Source: Pseudoxanthomonas composti | GTDB lineage: Bacteria > Pseudomonadota > Gammaproteobacteria > Xanthomonadales > Xanthomonadaceae | NCBI RefSeq assembly: GCF_004122095.1 | Contig: NZ_SAWZ01000008.1 | Coordinates: 62,001-126,000 of the forward strand | Length of the DNA: 64,000 nucleotides | Direction: 5' to 3' | Part shown: piece by piece, positions 1 to 8,705 of the stretch | How the letters are laid out: each line of letters starts with the position of its first letter | How positions within the stretch are numbered: position 1 is the stretch's first letter | Notes under the pieces: generated by a model | What the model saw: the letters and a program-made list of their open reading frames with translations, nothing else | What the model was told of the DNA's origin: nothing | Databases searched by the model: none | Position numbers and translations under genes: made by a program

Positions 1-3
1 TTT

Positions 4-573
4 TCAGCGTCTACGCGATTCGGCGATCTGCCGCCGGTGCAGGCGGAACAGGTGGCGGTCCAGGGCTTCTTCCAGGCCGGCCGTCAGCGAGGGGAAGGCC
101 AGCCACAGCGCGTGCTGCCGCGGTGCCAGTTCTGCCTCGCCCAGCACGGTGGCCGGCAACTCCAGGCGGTCGGGCAACCAGTCCGAGACCTGCAGGGCGG
201 CCATGCCGGCCGTGCCTGGTGCAATGCCGGAAGCGGCAGGCAACTCCAGGCGCAGGCCACGCGCGGACCAGCGCAGCGCGCGGGGCGGCGGCATCCGCAT
301 CGACTGACGGGCCAGGCGGCCCAGCAGCGCCAGGATCAGGTCGAGCTTGGCGTCCACCCGCTGCATGGCGGCGGAGGATTCCTTCTTGTCGTCCAACGCG
401 TCCTCGCCGCGCAGGTCCTCGACCTGGGCCAGGGACAGCAGCAGCGACTCGGCCTGCGCCGCGGCGGCGGGCTCGGTGCCGGGCTCGAAGGCGACGGGCA
501 GGACCAGATCGCAGCTGAGCGTCTGGTCGAACAGCTGGGTGTCGAAGGTGGCGGCGTCGGCCGCCTGGCTCAC
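4..573 (-). CDS. Atypical PilZ-like protein at the end of the fliDST operon
   Basis: The product has 189 residues. A GTG start at 573 overlaps the fliT stop (GTGA), so the two genes are translationally coupled; longer in-frame starts would run through fliT. The centre contains a heptad-rich helix around residues 68-90 (MQRVDAKLDLILALLGRL), followed by a beta-rich C-terminal part (ARGLRLEL, ADWLPDRLELPA-like strands). Xanthomonads are known to carry an atypical PilZ protein with a central coiled-coil helix beside the flagellar chaperone genes, and this matches in place and shape. I do not see the RxxxR and D/NxSxxG c-di-GMP-binding motifs, so ligand binding is doubtful. The family call is inference; co-transcription with fliT is well supported. 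Confidence 0.65.
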   Translation of the reverse strand: MSQAADAATFDTQLFDQTLSCDLVLPVAFEPGTEPAAAAQAESLLLSLAQVEDLRGEDALDDKKESSAAMQRVDAKLDLILALLGRLARQSMRMPPPRALRWSARGLRLELPAASGIAPGTAGMAALQVSDWLPDRLELPATVLGEAELAPRQHALWLAFPSLTAGLEEALDRHLFRLHRRQIAESRRR

Positions 574-866
574 GCCGTGGTCCCGTAGGCGCGCGCGGCG
601 GCGGTGGACTGGCGCAGCTGGCGCAGGCGCGCGGCGGCCTCGTCGCGGCACTGACGCATGCGCTCAAGGATGGTGTTCTGCTGGGTCAGCAGGCCGCGCA
701 GGGGATCCAGCGCGGTGCCGCCCTTGTCCTGCGAGTCCATGAAGGTGCGCAGGTCGCGGTCGTAGTCGGACATCAGCTGCAGGGCGTCCTCATGGCGCCC
801 TTCCTCCACTGCGCCGCTGAGGGCATCGAGTTCGCTGTACAGCATCTGCAGTGAAGGGCCGATCAT
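570..866 (-). CDS. fliT: FliT-like flagellar chaperone
   Basis: This is a 98-residue, mostly helical protein (GPSLQMLYSELDALSGAVEEGR, ending RLRQLRQSTAAARAYG). The ATG at 866 overlaps the fliS stop (ATGA), which fixes the start. FliT proteins are small cytoplasmic chaperones for the filament cap protein FliD and can also modulate flagellar gene expression. Size, helical heptad pattern and position directly after fliD-fliS support the call. Sequence conservation in this family is low, so the name rests mostly on context. Confidence 0.72.
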   Translation of the reverse strand: MIGPSLQMLYSELDALSGAVEEGRHEDALQLMSDYDRDLRTFMDSQDKGGTALDPLRGLLTQQNTILERMRQCRDEAAARLRQLRQSTAAARAYGTTA

Positions 867-1276
867 TGCACCGCTCCGGCGTTGCGCTGGTCCTGCGGGA
901 TGGCGTTCCACGCCGAATCGATCTCGCCCAGCAGCTGCAGGGCCTCGCCCAGCTTGCCGGCGTCGTTGTGCAGGTTGGCCTCGGTCAGCAGCCGCACCAG
1001 GTAGTCGTAGAGTGCCGAGAGGTTGGCGGCGATCTCGCCGCCGGCCTCATGGTCCAGCGAACCGTTGAGGTGCCCAATGATCGAGCAGGCCTCGCCGATC
1101 GCCTTGCCCTTGAGCGCCATGTTGTTGTTGGCCAGGCTGGCCTCGGCACGGCGAATGCGCTCGCTGGCGCCGGCGAGCAACAGGGCGATCAGCTTGTGCG
1201 GATCGGCATCGAGCACGCTGCTGTTGACACTGGTGCGGCGGTACTCATCGGCGTAGCTGCGGCTGTTTGCGAACAT
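863..1276 (-). CDS. fliS: Flagellin chaperone FliS
   Basis: The product has 137 residues and starts MFANSRSYADEYRRTSV, followed by the typical DPHKLIALLLAGASERIRRAE helix and a C-terminal helical bundle (LYDYLVRLLTEANLHND). FliS binds the C-terminal region of flagellin in the cytoplasm, prevents premature polymerisation and helps its export. A GGAG sequence about 10 bases upstream supports the ATG at 1276 over the longer reading that begins at 1327. It lies between fliD and fliT. Confidence 0.93.
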   Translation of the reverse strand: MFANSRSYADEYRRTSVNSSVLDADPHKLIALLLAGASERIRRAEASLANNNMALKGKAIGEACSIIGHLNGSLDHEAGGEIAANLSALYDYLVRLLTEANLHNDAGKLGEALQLLGEIDSAWNAIPQDQRNAGAVQ

Positions 1277-1369
1277 GGGAAGTCTCCGGGATGTGCCGCC
1301 GGAGCCCTCGGGCCGCGACACGGTCAAGCGATGGATTGTGCTGTTGTATCGGCCTGCGACCCGGCCCCT

Positions 1370-2701
1370 TTAGGACGAACTGGTCGAGAACTGTTGGGTC
1401 AGGTACGAACTTGTGGTCTGCATCTGCGTTGCGAGCTGCTCCATCGCGGTGAACTGCGCGGTGTAGCGCGCCTTGACCTTCTCCATGCGCGCATCCAGGT
1501 CCGACAGCTGGTCGTTCAGGCTGTCGAGCTGGGAGTTGAGGGACTTGGTGCGCGAGGTCAGGCTGCCGTTGCCGCTGTCGAGCACGCCCTTGAGCATGCT
1601 GGTCAGGCCGGTGCCGATCGTGCCGCTCTTGCCGAAGAGCCCGGCCATCTTTTCCGGGGTGCTGCTCATGGCGGTGTCGAGCTTGCCGCTGTCCAGGCTG
1701 AGCGTGCCGTCCTTGGCGATGGTGACGCCAAGGGCCTTGAGATCGTTGACCTGGCCGCTCACCAGGCCGCGCATCTGCGACTGCATGGAGCGCACCATGG
1801 AATCGCCAGTCAGGGACGAGGCGGTCTGAGTGGCCGAGTTGTAGGCGCTAGAGGAGGCCAGGGTATTGACGGCCGCGTTGTAGGCGCTGACGAACGATTG
1901 CAGGTTGGTCTTGAGGGTGGCGTTGTCGCGCGCGACGGAAACGGCGAAGGTTTCGCCGGGCTTGGCCTTGGTCAGGCTCAGATTGATGCCGGGGATGGCG
2001 TCGCTCAGCTCGTTGCTGGTGCTGCTGACTTCCAGCCCGTCGATCTTGACCTTGGCGTTGGCTGCGGCCGTGGTCTGTGACAGCTGGGTATTGCTGTTGG
2101 CCGGGTCGTAGGCGAATCGCGCCAGGTCGCCGCCTGAGGTGGTGACGGTCAGTGCGCCGGCCTGTCCGGCCGTGGTGGCGTTGAAGACCAGGTGCTGGCC
2201 ATCGGCGGCGTTGATCACGCTGGCGCTTACGCCAGCGCCGCCGCTCTTGGCATTGATGGCCTTGGCCACGTCCGCCAGGCTGGCGCCTTCGGCGATCTCG
2301 ATATCGTAGGTCTTGTCGCCCGCCTTGACCTGCATGGTGCCCGCGCCCAGGGTGGTGCCTGCGGCCACGGCGGTGGACGTCAATTTATGGGCGCTCGCCA
2401 GATTGACGACTTCGACGCTGTAGCTGCCGGTGACTGCATCGGTGCTGGCCGTGGCGGTAAAGCCGGCATCGGCGGCCACGCTGGTCTTCTGCGCCGGCTT
2501 GTCGGCGGCGGAGGTCAAGGTGGTCAATGCCGTCTGCAGGTTGGTCATCACGCTCTTGACCGTTCCCAGCGCCGACAGCTTGGTGCTGATCTGCTCGCCA
2601 CTGCGGGTGATGCGGTTCTGTGCGGGCGCGCGCTCGGCGGCGACCAACTGGGCCACCACCGAGTTGATGTCCATGCCTGTGCCGATGTTGCCTAACGCCA
2701 T
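1370..2701 (-). CDS. fliD: Flagellar hook-associated protein 2 (filament cap)
   Basis: This 443-residue protein begins MALGNIGTGMDINSVVAQLV, the classic FliD N-terminus, and ends with a coiled coil (LDSLNDQLSDLDARMEKVKARYTAQFTAMEQLATQM). FliD forms the pentameric cap at the distal filament tip and guides flagellin insertion. The variable centre is rich in Ala, Thr and Ser, as is usual. It heads the fliD-fliS-fliT-PilZ run and is separated from fliC by a strong terminator. A FliA-like promoter candidate lies at 2750-2776. Confidence 0.96.
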   Translation of the reverse strand: MALGNIGTGMDINSVVAQLVAAERAPAQNRITRSGEQISTKLSALGTVKSVMTNLQTALTTLTSAADKPAQKTSVAADAGFTATASTDAVTGSYSVEVVNLASAHKLTSTAVAAGTTLGAGTMQVKAGDKTYDIEIAEGASLADVAKAINAKSGGAGVSASVINAADGQHLVFNATTAGQAGALTVTTSGGDLARFAYDPANSNTQLSQTTAAANAKVKIDGLEVSSTSNELSDAIPGINLSLTKAKPGETFAVSVARDNATLKTNLQSFVSAYNAAVNTLASSSAYNSATQTASSLTGDSMVRSMQSQMRGLVSGQVNDLKALGVTIAKDGTLSLDSGKLDTAMSSTPEKMAGLFGKSGTIGTGLTSMLKGVLDSGNGSLTSRTKSLNSQLDSLNDQLSDLDARMEKVKARYTAQFTAMEQLATQMQTTSSYLTQQFSTSSS

Positions 2702-2749
2702 GGGAAACTCCTTGACCGGTGCGCGTGCGCCTGCGGGGCGCTTGTCGTT

Positions 2750-2776
2750 CTATCGGCCAGGCCGGGCCTGGCTTGA
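2750..2776 (-). promoter_or_regulatory. Candidate FliA (sigma28) promoter of fliD
   Basis: On the minus strand this reads TCAAGCCA, an 11-base spacer, then GCCGATAG. The -10 half matches GCCGATAA at 7 of 8 positions; the -35 half is weaker. It sits about 50 bases upstream of fliD. The spacing equals that of the better FliA sites in this window, but the poor -35 keeps confidence moderate. Confidence 0.45.
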
Positions 2777-2898
2777 CGGGTGTGAGGGACGCGGCAGGTG
2801 CTGTCCACCGCGTGCCTTGTTGGTGCATGCCATGACATGCAAGTTCCGGGCCGCACGTCGCGGGCGGTCCCATTCGTCGTGCGGGCGGATCGGTCAGC

Positions 2899-2927
2899 AA
2901 AAAAGCCCCTCCTTGCGGAGGGGCTTT
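2899..2927 (-). terminator. Intrinsic terminator of fliC
   Basis: An 11-base-pair stem (AAGCCCCTCC paired with GGAGGGGCTT, extended by one A-T) closes a TTGC loop. On the minus strand it is followed by a run of six T. It lies 32 bases after the fliC stop and separates fliC from fliD. Confidence 0.9.
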
Positions 2928-2958
2928 CGATCACGCCTTGGACTGGCGGTGCTTCAAC

Positions 2959-4140
2959 TTACTGCAACAGGCTCATCACGCTCTGGGGCAGGGACTTGGC
3001 CTGGGCCAGCATGGCCGTACCCGCCTGCTGGAGGATCTGCGTCCGGGTCAGCTCGGCCGTCTCCTTGGCGTAGTCGGTATCGCGGATGCGGCTACGCGAG
3101 GCCGACAGGTTCTCCGAGGTGGCGCTCAGGTTGGCGATGGTGGAGGTGAAGCGGTTCTGCACCGCACCCATGTCCGCACGCGAGGAGTTCACCGAGGTCA
3201 ACGAGTTGTCGATGATGCTCAGCGCCTTCTGCGCACCCTGGAAGGTGGAGATGTCCAGGTCCTTCAGGTAGCTGGTGGTACCGGCCGTGGCGGTGGCGCT
3301 GGCGGCGATGCCGGCATTGCTGAAGGTGATGCCGGTGGCGCCGGTGCCGCTGCCCGCGGTGAAGGCGAAATCCTTGCCGCCCTTGACCGATTCCAGCTTC
3401 AGCGCGCCGGAGGCATCGAGCGAGGCATACACGCCGGTCTCGGCCAGCTGGTCGTTGATCGCCGTGGCGATCTTCTTGGACACGTCGCTACCGGTGTCGC
3501 CGATGGCCACGGAGACCGAGGCGATGGTGGCGCCGTTGACGACCATGCCGGAGAAGCTGCCCGAGGCGGTGGCGGTGCCGGCTGCCAGCGCGGCCGAGCC
3601 GGTCTGGGTGGCGGCGAAGCTGGCCTTGCCCAGGGACGCGGCGCTGGCATTGACGATGGTGTTGATGCCGATGGTCTGGCCCGAATCGGCGCCGATCTGG
3701 AACAGCGCTCCGGAGAAGGAGCCGTCCAGCAGCTTGGTGCCGTTGAAGTTGGTCTGCTTGGAGACGCGGTCGATTTCCGAAGCCAGCTGCTTGACTTCCG
3801 AGTTCAGCGCGCTGCGGTCGCTGGCCGAGTTGGTGGCGTTGGCCGACTGCACCGCCAGTTCACGGACGCGCTGCAGGTTGTTGCCGATTTCGACCATCGC
3901 GCCTTCAGCGGTCTGCGCCAGCGAGATGCCGTCGTTGGCGTTGCGCGAGGCGACGTCCAGGCCGCGGATCTGGGTGGTGAAGCGCTCGGAGATCGCCAGA
4001 CCGGCGGCATCGTCCTTGGCGCTGTTGATGCGCAGGCCCGAGGACAGGCGCTGGATCGTCGTCGCCAGGCTGGTGCTGGTGGTGTTGAGATTGCGCTGAG
4101 CATTCAGCGACATCGTGTTGGTATTGATGACTTGGGCCAT
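2959..4140 (-). CDS. fliC: Flagellin, the filament subunit
   Basis: The product has 393 residues. The N-terminal D0/D1 region is canonical ([19 protein letters not shown], then [19 protein letters not shown]). The C-terminal region is equally typical ([19 protein letters not shown], ending [16 protein letters not shown]). Residues about 170-290 form the variable, Ala/Gly/Ser/Thr-rich surface domain. It is exported by the flagellar type III system and polymerises into the filament. It is a single-gene transcript here: a FliA promoter about 95 bases upstream and a terminator downstream bracket it. No second flagellin gene is visible in this window. Confidence 0.98.
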   Translation of the reverse strand: MAQVINTNTMSLNAQRNLNTTSTSLATTIQRLSSGLRINSAKDDAAGLAISERFTTQIRGLDVASRNANDGISLAQTAEGAMVEIGNNLQRVRELAVQSANATNSASDRSALNSEVKQLASEIDRVSKQTNFNGTKLLDGSFSGALFQIGADSGQTIGINTIVNASAASLGKASFAATQTGSAALAAGTATASGSFSGMVVNGATIASVSVAIGDTGSDVSKKIATAINDQLAETGVYASLDASGALKLESVKGGKDFAFTAGSGTGATGITFSNAGIAASATATAGTTSYLKDLDISTFQGAQKALSIIDNSLTSVNSSRADMGAVQNRFTSTIANLSATSENLSASRSRIRDTDYAKETAELTRTQILQQAGTAMLAQAKSLPQSVMSLLQ

Positions 4141-4235
4141 GACGGTGCTCCTTAGTTGAGGTTCCCGGCGGATTAGGGTGATGCCGGTGTTCCGCAGGGA
4201 GGTCTTTCAGGTGACCGATGCCGCTGCTGATATGA

Positions 4236-4262
4236 ATAACGGCCTGTGGCAGAAAACCTTTA
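4236..4262 (-). promoter_or_regulatory. FliA (sigma28) promoter of fliC
   Basis: On the minus strand: TAAAGGTT, an 11-base spacer, GCCGTTAT (consensus TAAAGTTT, N11, GCCGATAA; 7/8 and 6/8 matches). The predicted start leaves an untranslated leader of nearly 90 bases before the fliC ATG. The rest of the 4141-4417 gap is AT-richer than its surroundings and shows no other feature I can support. Confidence 0.8.
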
Positions 4263-4417
4263 GCCGTTCCTGAGGTTTTTTTGCAAAAACATCTTGTTAA
4301 TACGTAAAACCTGTGCTACCGGGTGTTGCTTCTGCGACAGGCATATCCAATAACGGCATGCGCATTCGCAGCTTTAATGCGTGGCCTTGCGCTGTTTCCA
4401 ATCAGCGTGGCGACCAC

Positions 4418-5617
4418 TCAAATCTTGCTGAACAAGGACATGCTCTGCATCTTGCTGAAGACCGACTGCGCGGCCTGCAGCGCCGTGCTCTGCAGCTGGT
4501 ATTCGGTGATCGCTTCGGCGTAGTCCAGGTCGCGCAGCGAGGACAGCGTGGTCTTCAACGTCACCGTGTTGGCCTCGCGCATGCTGGCCGCCTTGTCCAG
4601 GTTCGCCAGTTGCGCGCCGCCCTCGGCGCGCGCGTCGATCAGATGATCCGAAGCGGTGGAGACATCGCGCAGGGCGGACTGCAATGCGTTGTGACGCTCG
4701 GCCTTGTCGGTGGCGGTGACCGTCGGGGTCTGCAGCGTCGAGACCAGGTTGCTGATGGTGGAGAAGATGTCGCGGGTGCCTGCCGGACCGATGCTGAAGC
4801 TGTCGCCGGTGGCGGGCGCGCCGATGATCTTCATCTCCAGCCCCTGTACCGCGATGGTCTCGCCATCGGCGTAGCTGCCGGTGGACACCGCCGCATTGCT
4901 GGCGTCGCGGACCTCGTAGGTATTGGCCGAGGTGAAGACCACGCTGTAGCTTCCGCCATTCCAGCCGCCGGCATTGCTGCGGTTGTAGTCGGCGATCACG
5001 CCCGTCCCAGCATTGCCTGCAGCCGCGCCTGCATCCACGCCGCTGGTGCCGGTGCGGATGCGGATGAACACTTCGCTGCCCGGCTTTGAATCGGTCACGA
5101 ACATGTCCGGCGCGATTTCCACCTGTTTCTGGGTCTGGTCGCCGTTGTAGATGGTCGTGCCACTGGACCTGGAGAAAGGCGCGTTGGCATCGCTGGCGCC
5201 TCCGAACAGGTAGCGCCCCGCGCCGTCCTGCGCGTTGGCCAGGCCGAGCAGGCTCTCCTGGATGGTTTTCAGTTCCAGGGCGATGGCATTGCGGTCGGTA
5301 TCGGACAGCGTGTCGGTGTTGGCCTGCAAGGTCAGTTCCTTGACGCGCGCCAGCTGGTCGCCGACCTGGGTCAGCACCGATTCCTGCAGGTTGAGGCGGT
5401 TCTGCACGGTGTTGCCGTTGAGGTCGAACTGCTCCAGCTTGGCCACGGCGCGGTCCAGGGTGACGGCGTTGCCGGCCGAGACCGGATTGTCCGCGGCGGT
5501 GACGATCTTCTTGCCGGTGGCCAGCTGCTGTTGCAGGTGCTGCAGGTCCTTCTGCCGCGTGAGCATGGTGCTCAGCGACTGGGTGAACATCTGCCCGGTG
5601 GAAATGCGCGAGGTCAT
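4418..5617 (-). CDS. flgL: Flagellar hook-associated protein 3 (hook-filament junction)
   Basis: The 399-residue product begins MTSRISTGQMFTQSLSTMLTRQKDLQHLQQQLATGKKI, a FlgL hallmark. It ends in the conserved flagellin-like helix (LRDLDYAEAITEYQLQ and so on to LFSKI). FlgL joins the hook, through FlgK, to the flagellin filament. The ATG overlaps the flgK stop (ATGA), so it is coupled to flgK and belongs to the transcript starting at the flgG promoter. No terminator is evident between flgL and the fliC promoter region. Confidence 0.95.
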   Translation of the reverse strand: MTSRISTGQMFTQSLSTMLTRQKDLQHLQQQLATGKKIVTAADNPVSAGNAVTLDRAVAKLEQFDLNGNTVQNRLNLQESVLTQVGDQLARVKELTLQANTDTLSDTDRNAIALELKTIQESLLGLANAQDGAGRYLFGGASDANAPFSRSSGTTIYNGDQTQKQVEIAPDMFVTDSKPGSEVFIRIRTGTSGVDAGAAAGNAGTGVIADYNRSNAGGWNGGSYSVVFTSANTYEVRDASNAAVSTGSYADGETIAVQGLEMKIIGAPATGDSFSIGPAGTRDIFSTISNLVSTLQTPTVTATDKAERHNALQSALRDVSTASDHLIDARAEGGAQLANLDKAASMREANTVTLKTTLSSLRDLDYAEAITEYQLQSTALQAAQSVFSKMQSMSLFSKI

Positions 5618-7491
5618 GAGCGCACCGCCGACAGGATCGACTGGAACATGCTGTCCGCGGTGGAGATGATGCGTGCGGCGGCCTGGTAGGCCTGTTGCAG
5701 CTGGAGCATGTTGGCGGCTTCCTCGTCCAGGTTGACACCGGAAATCGAATCGCGGGCGGCCTGCGCCTGATCGTTGAGCGCGCTCTGCGCCTCGGCCGAG
5801 TACTCGGCCTGGCGTGCGGCCGAGCCGACGCTGGTGGTCAGGCCACTGAGGGCGCCGTTGAGCGTGATCGAGCCGCCGTTGAAGGCCTTGGCGTCGTCCA
5901 GGTTGGCCAGCAGCGCGGCGTTGCCGTTGTTGCTGGAGCGGGCCGGAGTGGCGGTGATGTTGAAGCTGTCGCCGGCCACCGGCGCGCCATCGAGCACCAT
6001 CGACCAGCCGTTGGCGCTGATGCTGCCGCCCGGGACATAGGTGTAGGGGCCGGCGCCATCGACGGTGTACTGGGTGCCATCGATGAACTCGATGGATGCG
6101 GCCGTGCGCAGGTTGGGGTTGGCCGCATCGGTGATGGTGATCTTGCCCGGCTTGCCCGAGCCCAGGTTGCCCAGGTCCGCGCTGGCGCCGACCGGCGAGG
6201 CGGCGGCCAGGCGCGAAGGGTCGCTGATGGCCACCGACAGCGTGCCGGCCACGCCCGCGGTGGGCTGCAGCAGGAACTTGTCCCCGGCATTGGCGCCGGC
6301 GCCCACGGTCACGTCCACGCCGCCGACCCGGTAGGGATCGGCCGCGCTGCCGGTGCCGGTCATGGGGATGCTCGCGCCGGTGCTGGCGTTGCTGGCCGAC
6401 CAGTTCGTGCCGTCGAAGCTCAGCACCACGTTCTGCCCGCTCAGCGTGGACAGGTCGGCGATCGAGGCGGTCAGCGTGGCCGTGCCGGTGTTGGCGCTGT
6501 TGCCGGTCACGCGCGGTGCGGACATGGCGAACAGGTCTGTGCCCATCTGCCCATACAGGTCCACGCCCGCGGCATGGGCCTGGTTGAAGCTCTGCGCCAG
6601 GCCGGTCGCAATGCGCCCCAGTTCGGCCAGCGCCGGGTCGAGCACGGTGCTGCGGAACTCGATGACGCCGCCCATCTGCCCGCCCATGGCGTTCTTGTCC
6701 AGGCGCACGGTGCCGCTGCCGGTCTTCAGGGCCAGCTGCAGGCGCTCGGGCTGGTAGGCATCGGCGACGGTGACGATCGTGGAGGGCGAGGCCCCGACCA
6801 CCAGCGCCTGGCCACCGGCGGTGAACACGTTCATCGCGCCGCCGTCCTGGCTGATCGCGGTGCCGCCGGTGTAGCCGACCAGCTCGGTGATGAGCCGGTC
6901 GCGCGTGTCCAGCAGGTCCGAGGAAGAGGTGGCCGGGTTGGTGCCGATCTGGGCGTTGAGCTTGGCGATCTGCGACGCCAGGCGGTTGATCTGGTCCGCG
7001 CCGGCCACCAGCTTGTTGTTGAGCTCCAGATCCAGGCCATCCAACTGGCCATCCAGCTGCTTGAAGCGCGAGGCCAGCGAGCCGGCCTGGCCCAGCACGT
7101 CGGCGCGTGCCGCAGTCGAGGAGGCGTTGGACGACAGGCCGCTGACCGAATCGAAGAAGTTGGACCAGGTGCCGTTGAGGCCGGTGGCCGAGTCGGACAA
7201 CAGCGTATCCACGCGGCTGGACAGGGTGGACAGCTCCTTCAGTCGCGACAGCTCGCCGCTGCTGTCCAGCAGGCGAGTGATGGCCATCTGATCGGCCACG
7301 CGCCGGATGTCGGCGATCTGCGTGCCGTTGCCGACGTAGCCAAAGCCCTTGTAGGTGGAGTTGGCGGTGGCGAACTCGGTGGTCTGCCGGCTATAGCCCG
7401 CCGTGTTCACGTTCGCCACGTTGTGACCCACCGTGGTCAACGCACGCTGGAAGGCGATCAGTGCACTGGTGCCGGTGGACATGACGGACAT
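5614..7491 (-). CDS. flgK: Flagellar hook-associated protein 1
   Basis: The 625-residue product has the rod/hook-type N-terminus (LIAFQRALTTVGHNVANVNTAGYSRQTTEF) and the conserved C-terminus (SGVNLDEEAANMLQLQQAYQAAARIISTADSMFQSIL). FlgK forms the first junction ring between hook and filament. GAGG seven bases upstream supports the ATG at 7491, although a second ATG lies three codons in. It follows flgJ by 12 bases and overlaps flgL. Confidence 0.97.
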   Translation of the reverse strand: MSVMSTGTSALIAFQRALTTVGHNVANVNTAGYSRQTTEFATANSTYKGFGYVGNGTQIADIRRVADQMAITRLLDSSGELSRLKELSTLSSRVDTLLSDSATGLNGTWSNFFDSVSGLSSNASSTAARADVLGQAGSLASRFKQLDGQLDGLDLELNNKLVAGADQINRLASQIAKLNAQIGTNPATSSSDLLDTRDRLITELVGYTGGTAISQDGGAMNVFTAGGQALVVGASPSTIVTVADAYQPERLQLALKTGSGTVRLDKNAMGGQMGGVIEFRSTVLDPALAELGRIATGLAQSFNQAHAAGVDLYGQMGTDLFAMSAPRVTGNSANTGTATLTASIADLSTLSGQNVVLSFDGTNWSASNASTGASIPMTGTGSAADPYRVGGVDVTVGAGANAGDKFLLQPTAGVAGTLSVAISDPSRLAAASPVGASADLGNLGSGKPGKITITDAANPNLRTAASIEFIDGTQYTVDGAGPYTYVPGGSISANGWSMVLDGAPVAGDSFNITATPARSSNNGNAALLANLDDAKAFNGGSITLNGALSGLTTSVGSAARQAEYSAEAQSALNDQAQAARDSISGVNLDEEAANMLQLQQAYQAAARIISTADSMFQSILSAVRS

Positions 7492-7503
7492 GGGCTTACC
7501 TCA

Positions 7504-8703
7504 TCAACGCAGCAGACGGCTGGCGGTCGACTGGACCGATGCAAATGCCGTGCCTGCGGCCGCACCGGCGCCGTCCACCGCGCGCGCGGCGACCTGGCTG
7601 ATCGCGCCCAGGGCATCGCCCAGGGTCTTGCCGTTGGCGATCGCGCTGATCTTGCTGGCGTAGTTGGGATCGGTGGCGTAGCCGGCGCGCTGCAGGGCCG
7701 AGGCGAACTTGCGCACGTCGCCGCCGGACTGCAGGGCCTGCTGGTAGCGCGGGTTGTTCTTGATCATCCGCACGTAGTCGGCAAAGCTCTCGGCCGGCGA
7801 GTCGTAGGCGCGGAAGGCGGCCTGCTCGGTGGTCTTGACCCCGTTGTAGTACTCGGTGGTGGCCACCGTGGCGCTCTTGCCCGACCAGCCGGTGGCCTTG
7901 ATGCCGAACAGGTTGTTGGCGTTGCCGGCGCTGGAGCCGATCATGCGCCGGCCCCAGCCGGTCTCCAGCGCGGCCTGCGCCACCAGCGCCTTGGCATCCA
8001 CGCCAAGCTCGCGCGCGGCGGCCTGGGCGTGGTCCCAGATCTTGGCCACGAAATGCTCGGGCGAGCGCGGTGCGAAGCTCGAAGCGGTCTGCGCGGCATT
8101 GCCGATCTGCGCGGCGTCGTCCACCGAGGGCGCCGAGGCCGACCAGTCGATGCCCTCGGCCGGGTCCAGCTGCGGCTGCAGCTGGCTGCCCAGCGCATCG
8201 GCCTGCTTGTGCTCGGCCGCACCGGCGTCCATGCGCCCGGCGATCAGGTCGAAGGCGCGCTCGGCCGCCTGCAGCGGCAGGCCGCCCACGGCCGCGGCGG
8301 CACCGCCGATCGCGCCGGACACGGCCTGCGACACGGCACCGCCAATCGCACCCAGCGACAGTCCGGCCTTCTTCTCGCTACCAGCGCCGTCGAGCCGGGT
8401 GACATCGCCGCCCTTGGACGCGTCGCTGGCCCCGCCCTGCATCTGGGTCAGCTGGCGGGCGATGATCGGAGCCAGGCCCAGGCCCTTGCCCTGGGTCATG
8501 GCCGTGGCCAGCTTCTGGTCGTGCATGTCCCGGAAGGTCTGGTTCTCACCCGGGAACAGGCTGTCGCCGAAGCTGGCATCGCGCATGCTCTTGATCAGCA
8601 TCTGCGCGAACTGACCTTCCAGCTGCTTGGCGGCCTTGTCGATCTGCGCCGGCGTGCTTTGCGCACTGCTGGACAGGGACAGGGCGGGCGAGTGCAGGAT
8701 CAT
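7504..8703 (-). CDS. flgJ: Flagellar rod-binding protein / peptidoglycan hydrolase
   Basis: The 399-residue product has two domains. Residues about 20-100 form the rod-capping domain (GQFAQMLIKSMRDASFGDSL). Residues about 215-365 form a glucosaminidase domain, with the catalytic Glu in ALVAQAALETGWGRRMIGSS and the motif NNLFGIKATGWSG. A low-complexity linker of about 90 residues separates them. FlgJ caps the growing rod and opens the peptidoglycan layer for it. Both domains are present, as in other gammaproteobacteria. It starts two bases after the flgI stop. Confidence 0.97.
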   Translation of the reverse strand: MILHSPALSLSSSAQSTPAQIDKAAKQLEGQFAQMLIKSMRDASFGDSLFPGENQTFRDMHDQKLATAMTQGKGLGLAPIIARQLTQMQGGASDASKGGDVTRLDGAGSEKKAGLSLGAIGGAVSQAVSGAIGGAAAAVGGLPLQAAERAFDLIAGRMDAGAAEHKQADALGSQLQPQLDPAEGIDWSASAPSVDDAAQIGNAAQTASSFAPRSPEHFVAKIWDHAQAAARELGVDAKALVAQAALETGWGRRMIGSSAGNANNLFGIKATGWSGKSATVATTEYYNGVKTTEQAAFRAYDSPAESFADYVRMIKNNPRYQQALQSGGDVRKFASALQRAGYATDPNYASKISAIANGKTLGDALGAISQVAARAVDGAGAAAGTAFASVQSTASRLLR

Positions 8704-8705
8704 GG

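Noticed and set aside
863-1327. Longer fliS starting at 1327
   Set aside because: The extra 17 residues lack conservation and the ATG at 1276 has a Shine-Dalgarno and the usual FliS N-terminus.
4141-4417. Search for a sigma54 site upstream of fliC
   Set aside because: No TGGC-N8-TTGC pattern on the minus strand; the FliA site explains fliC.
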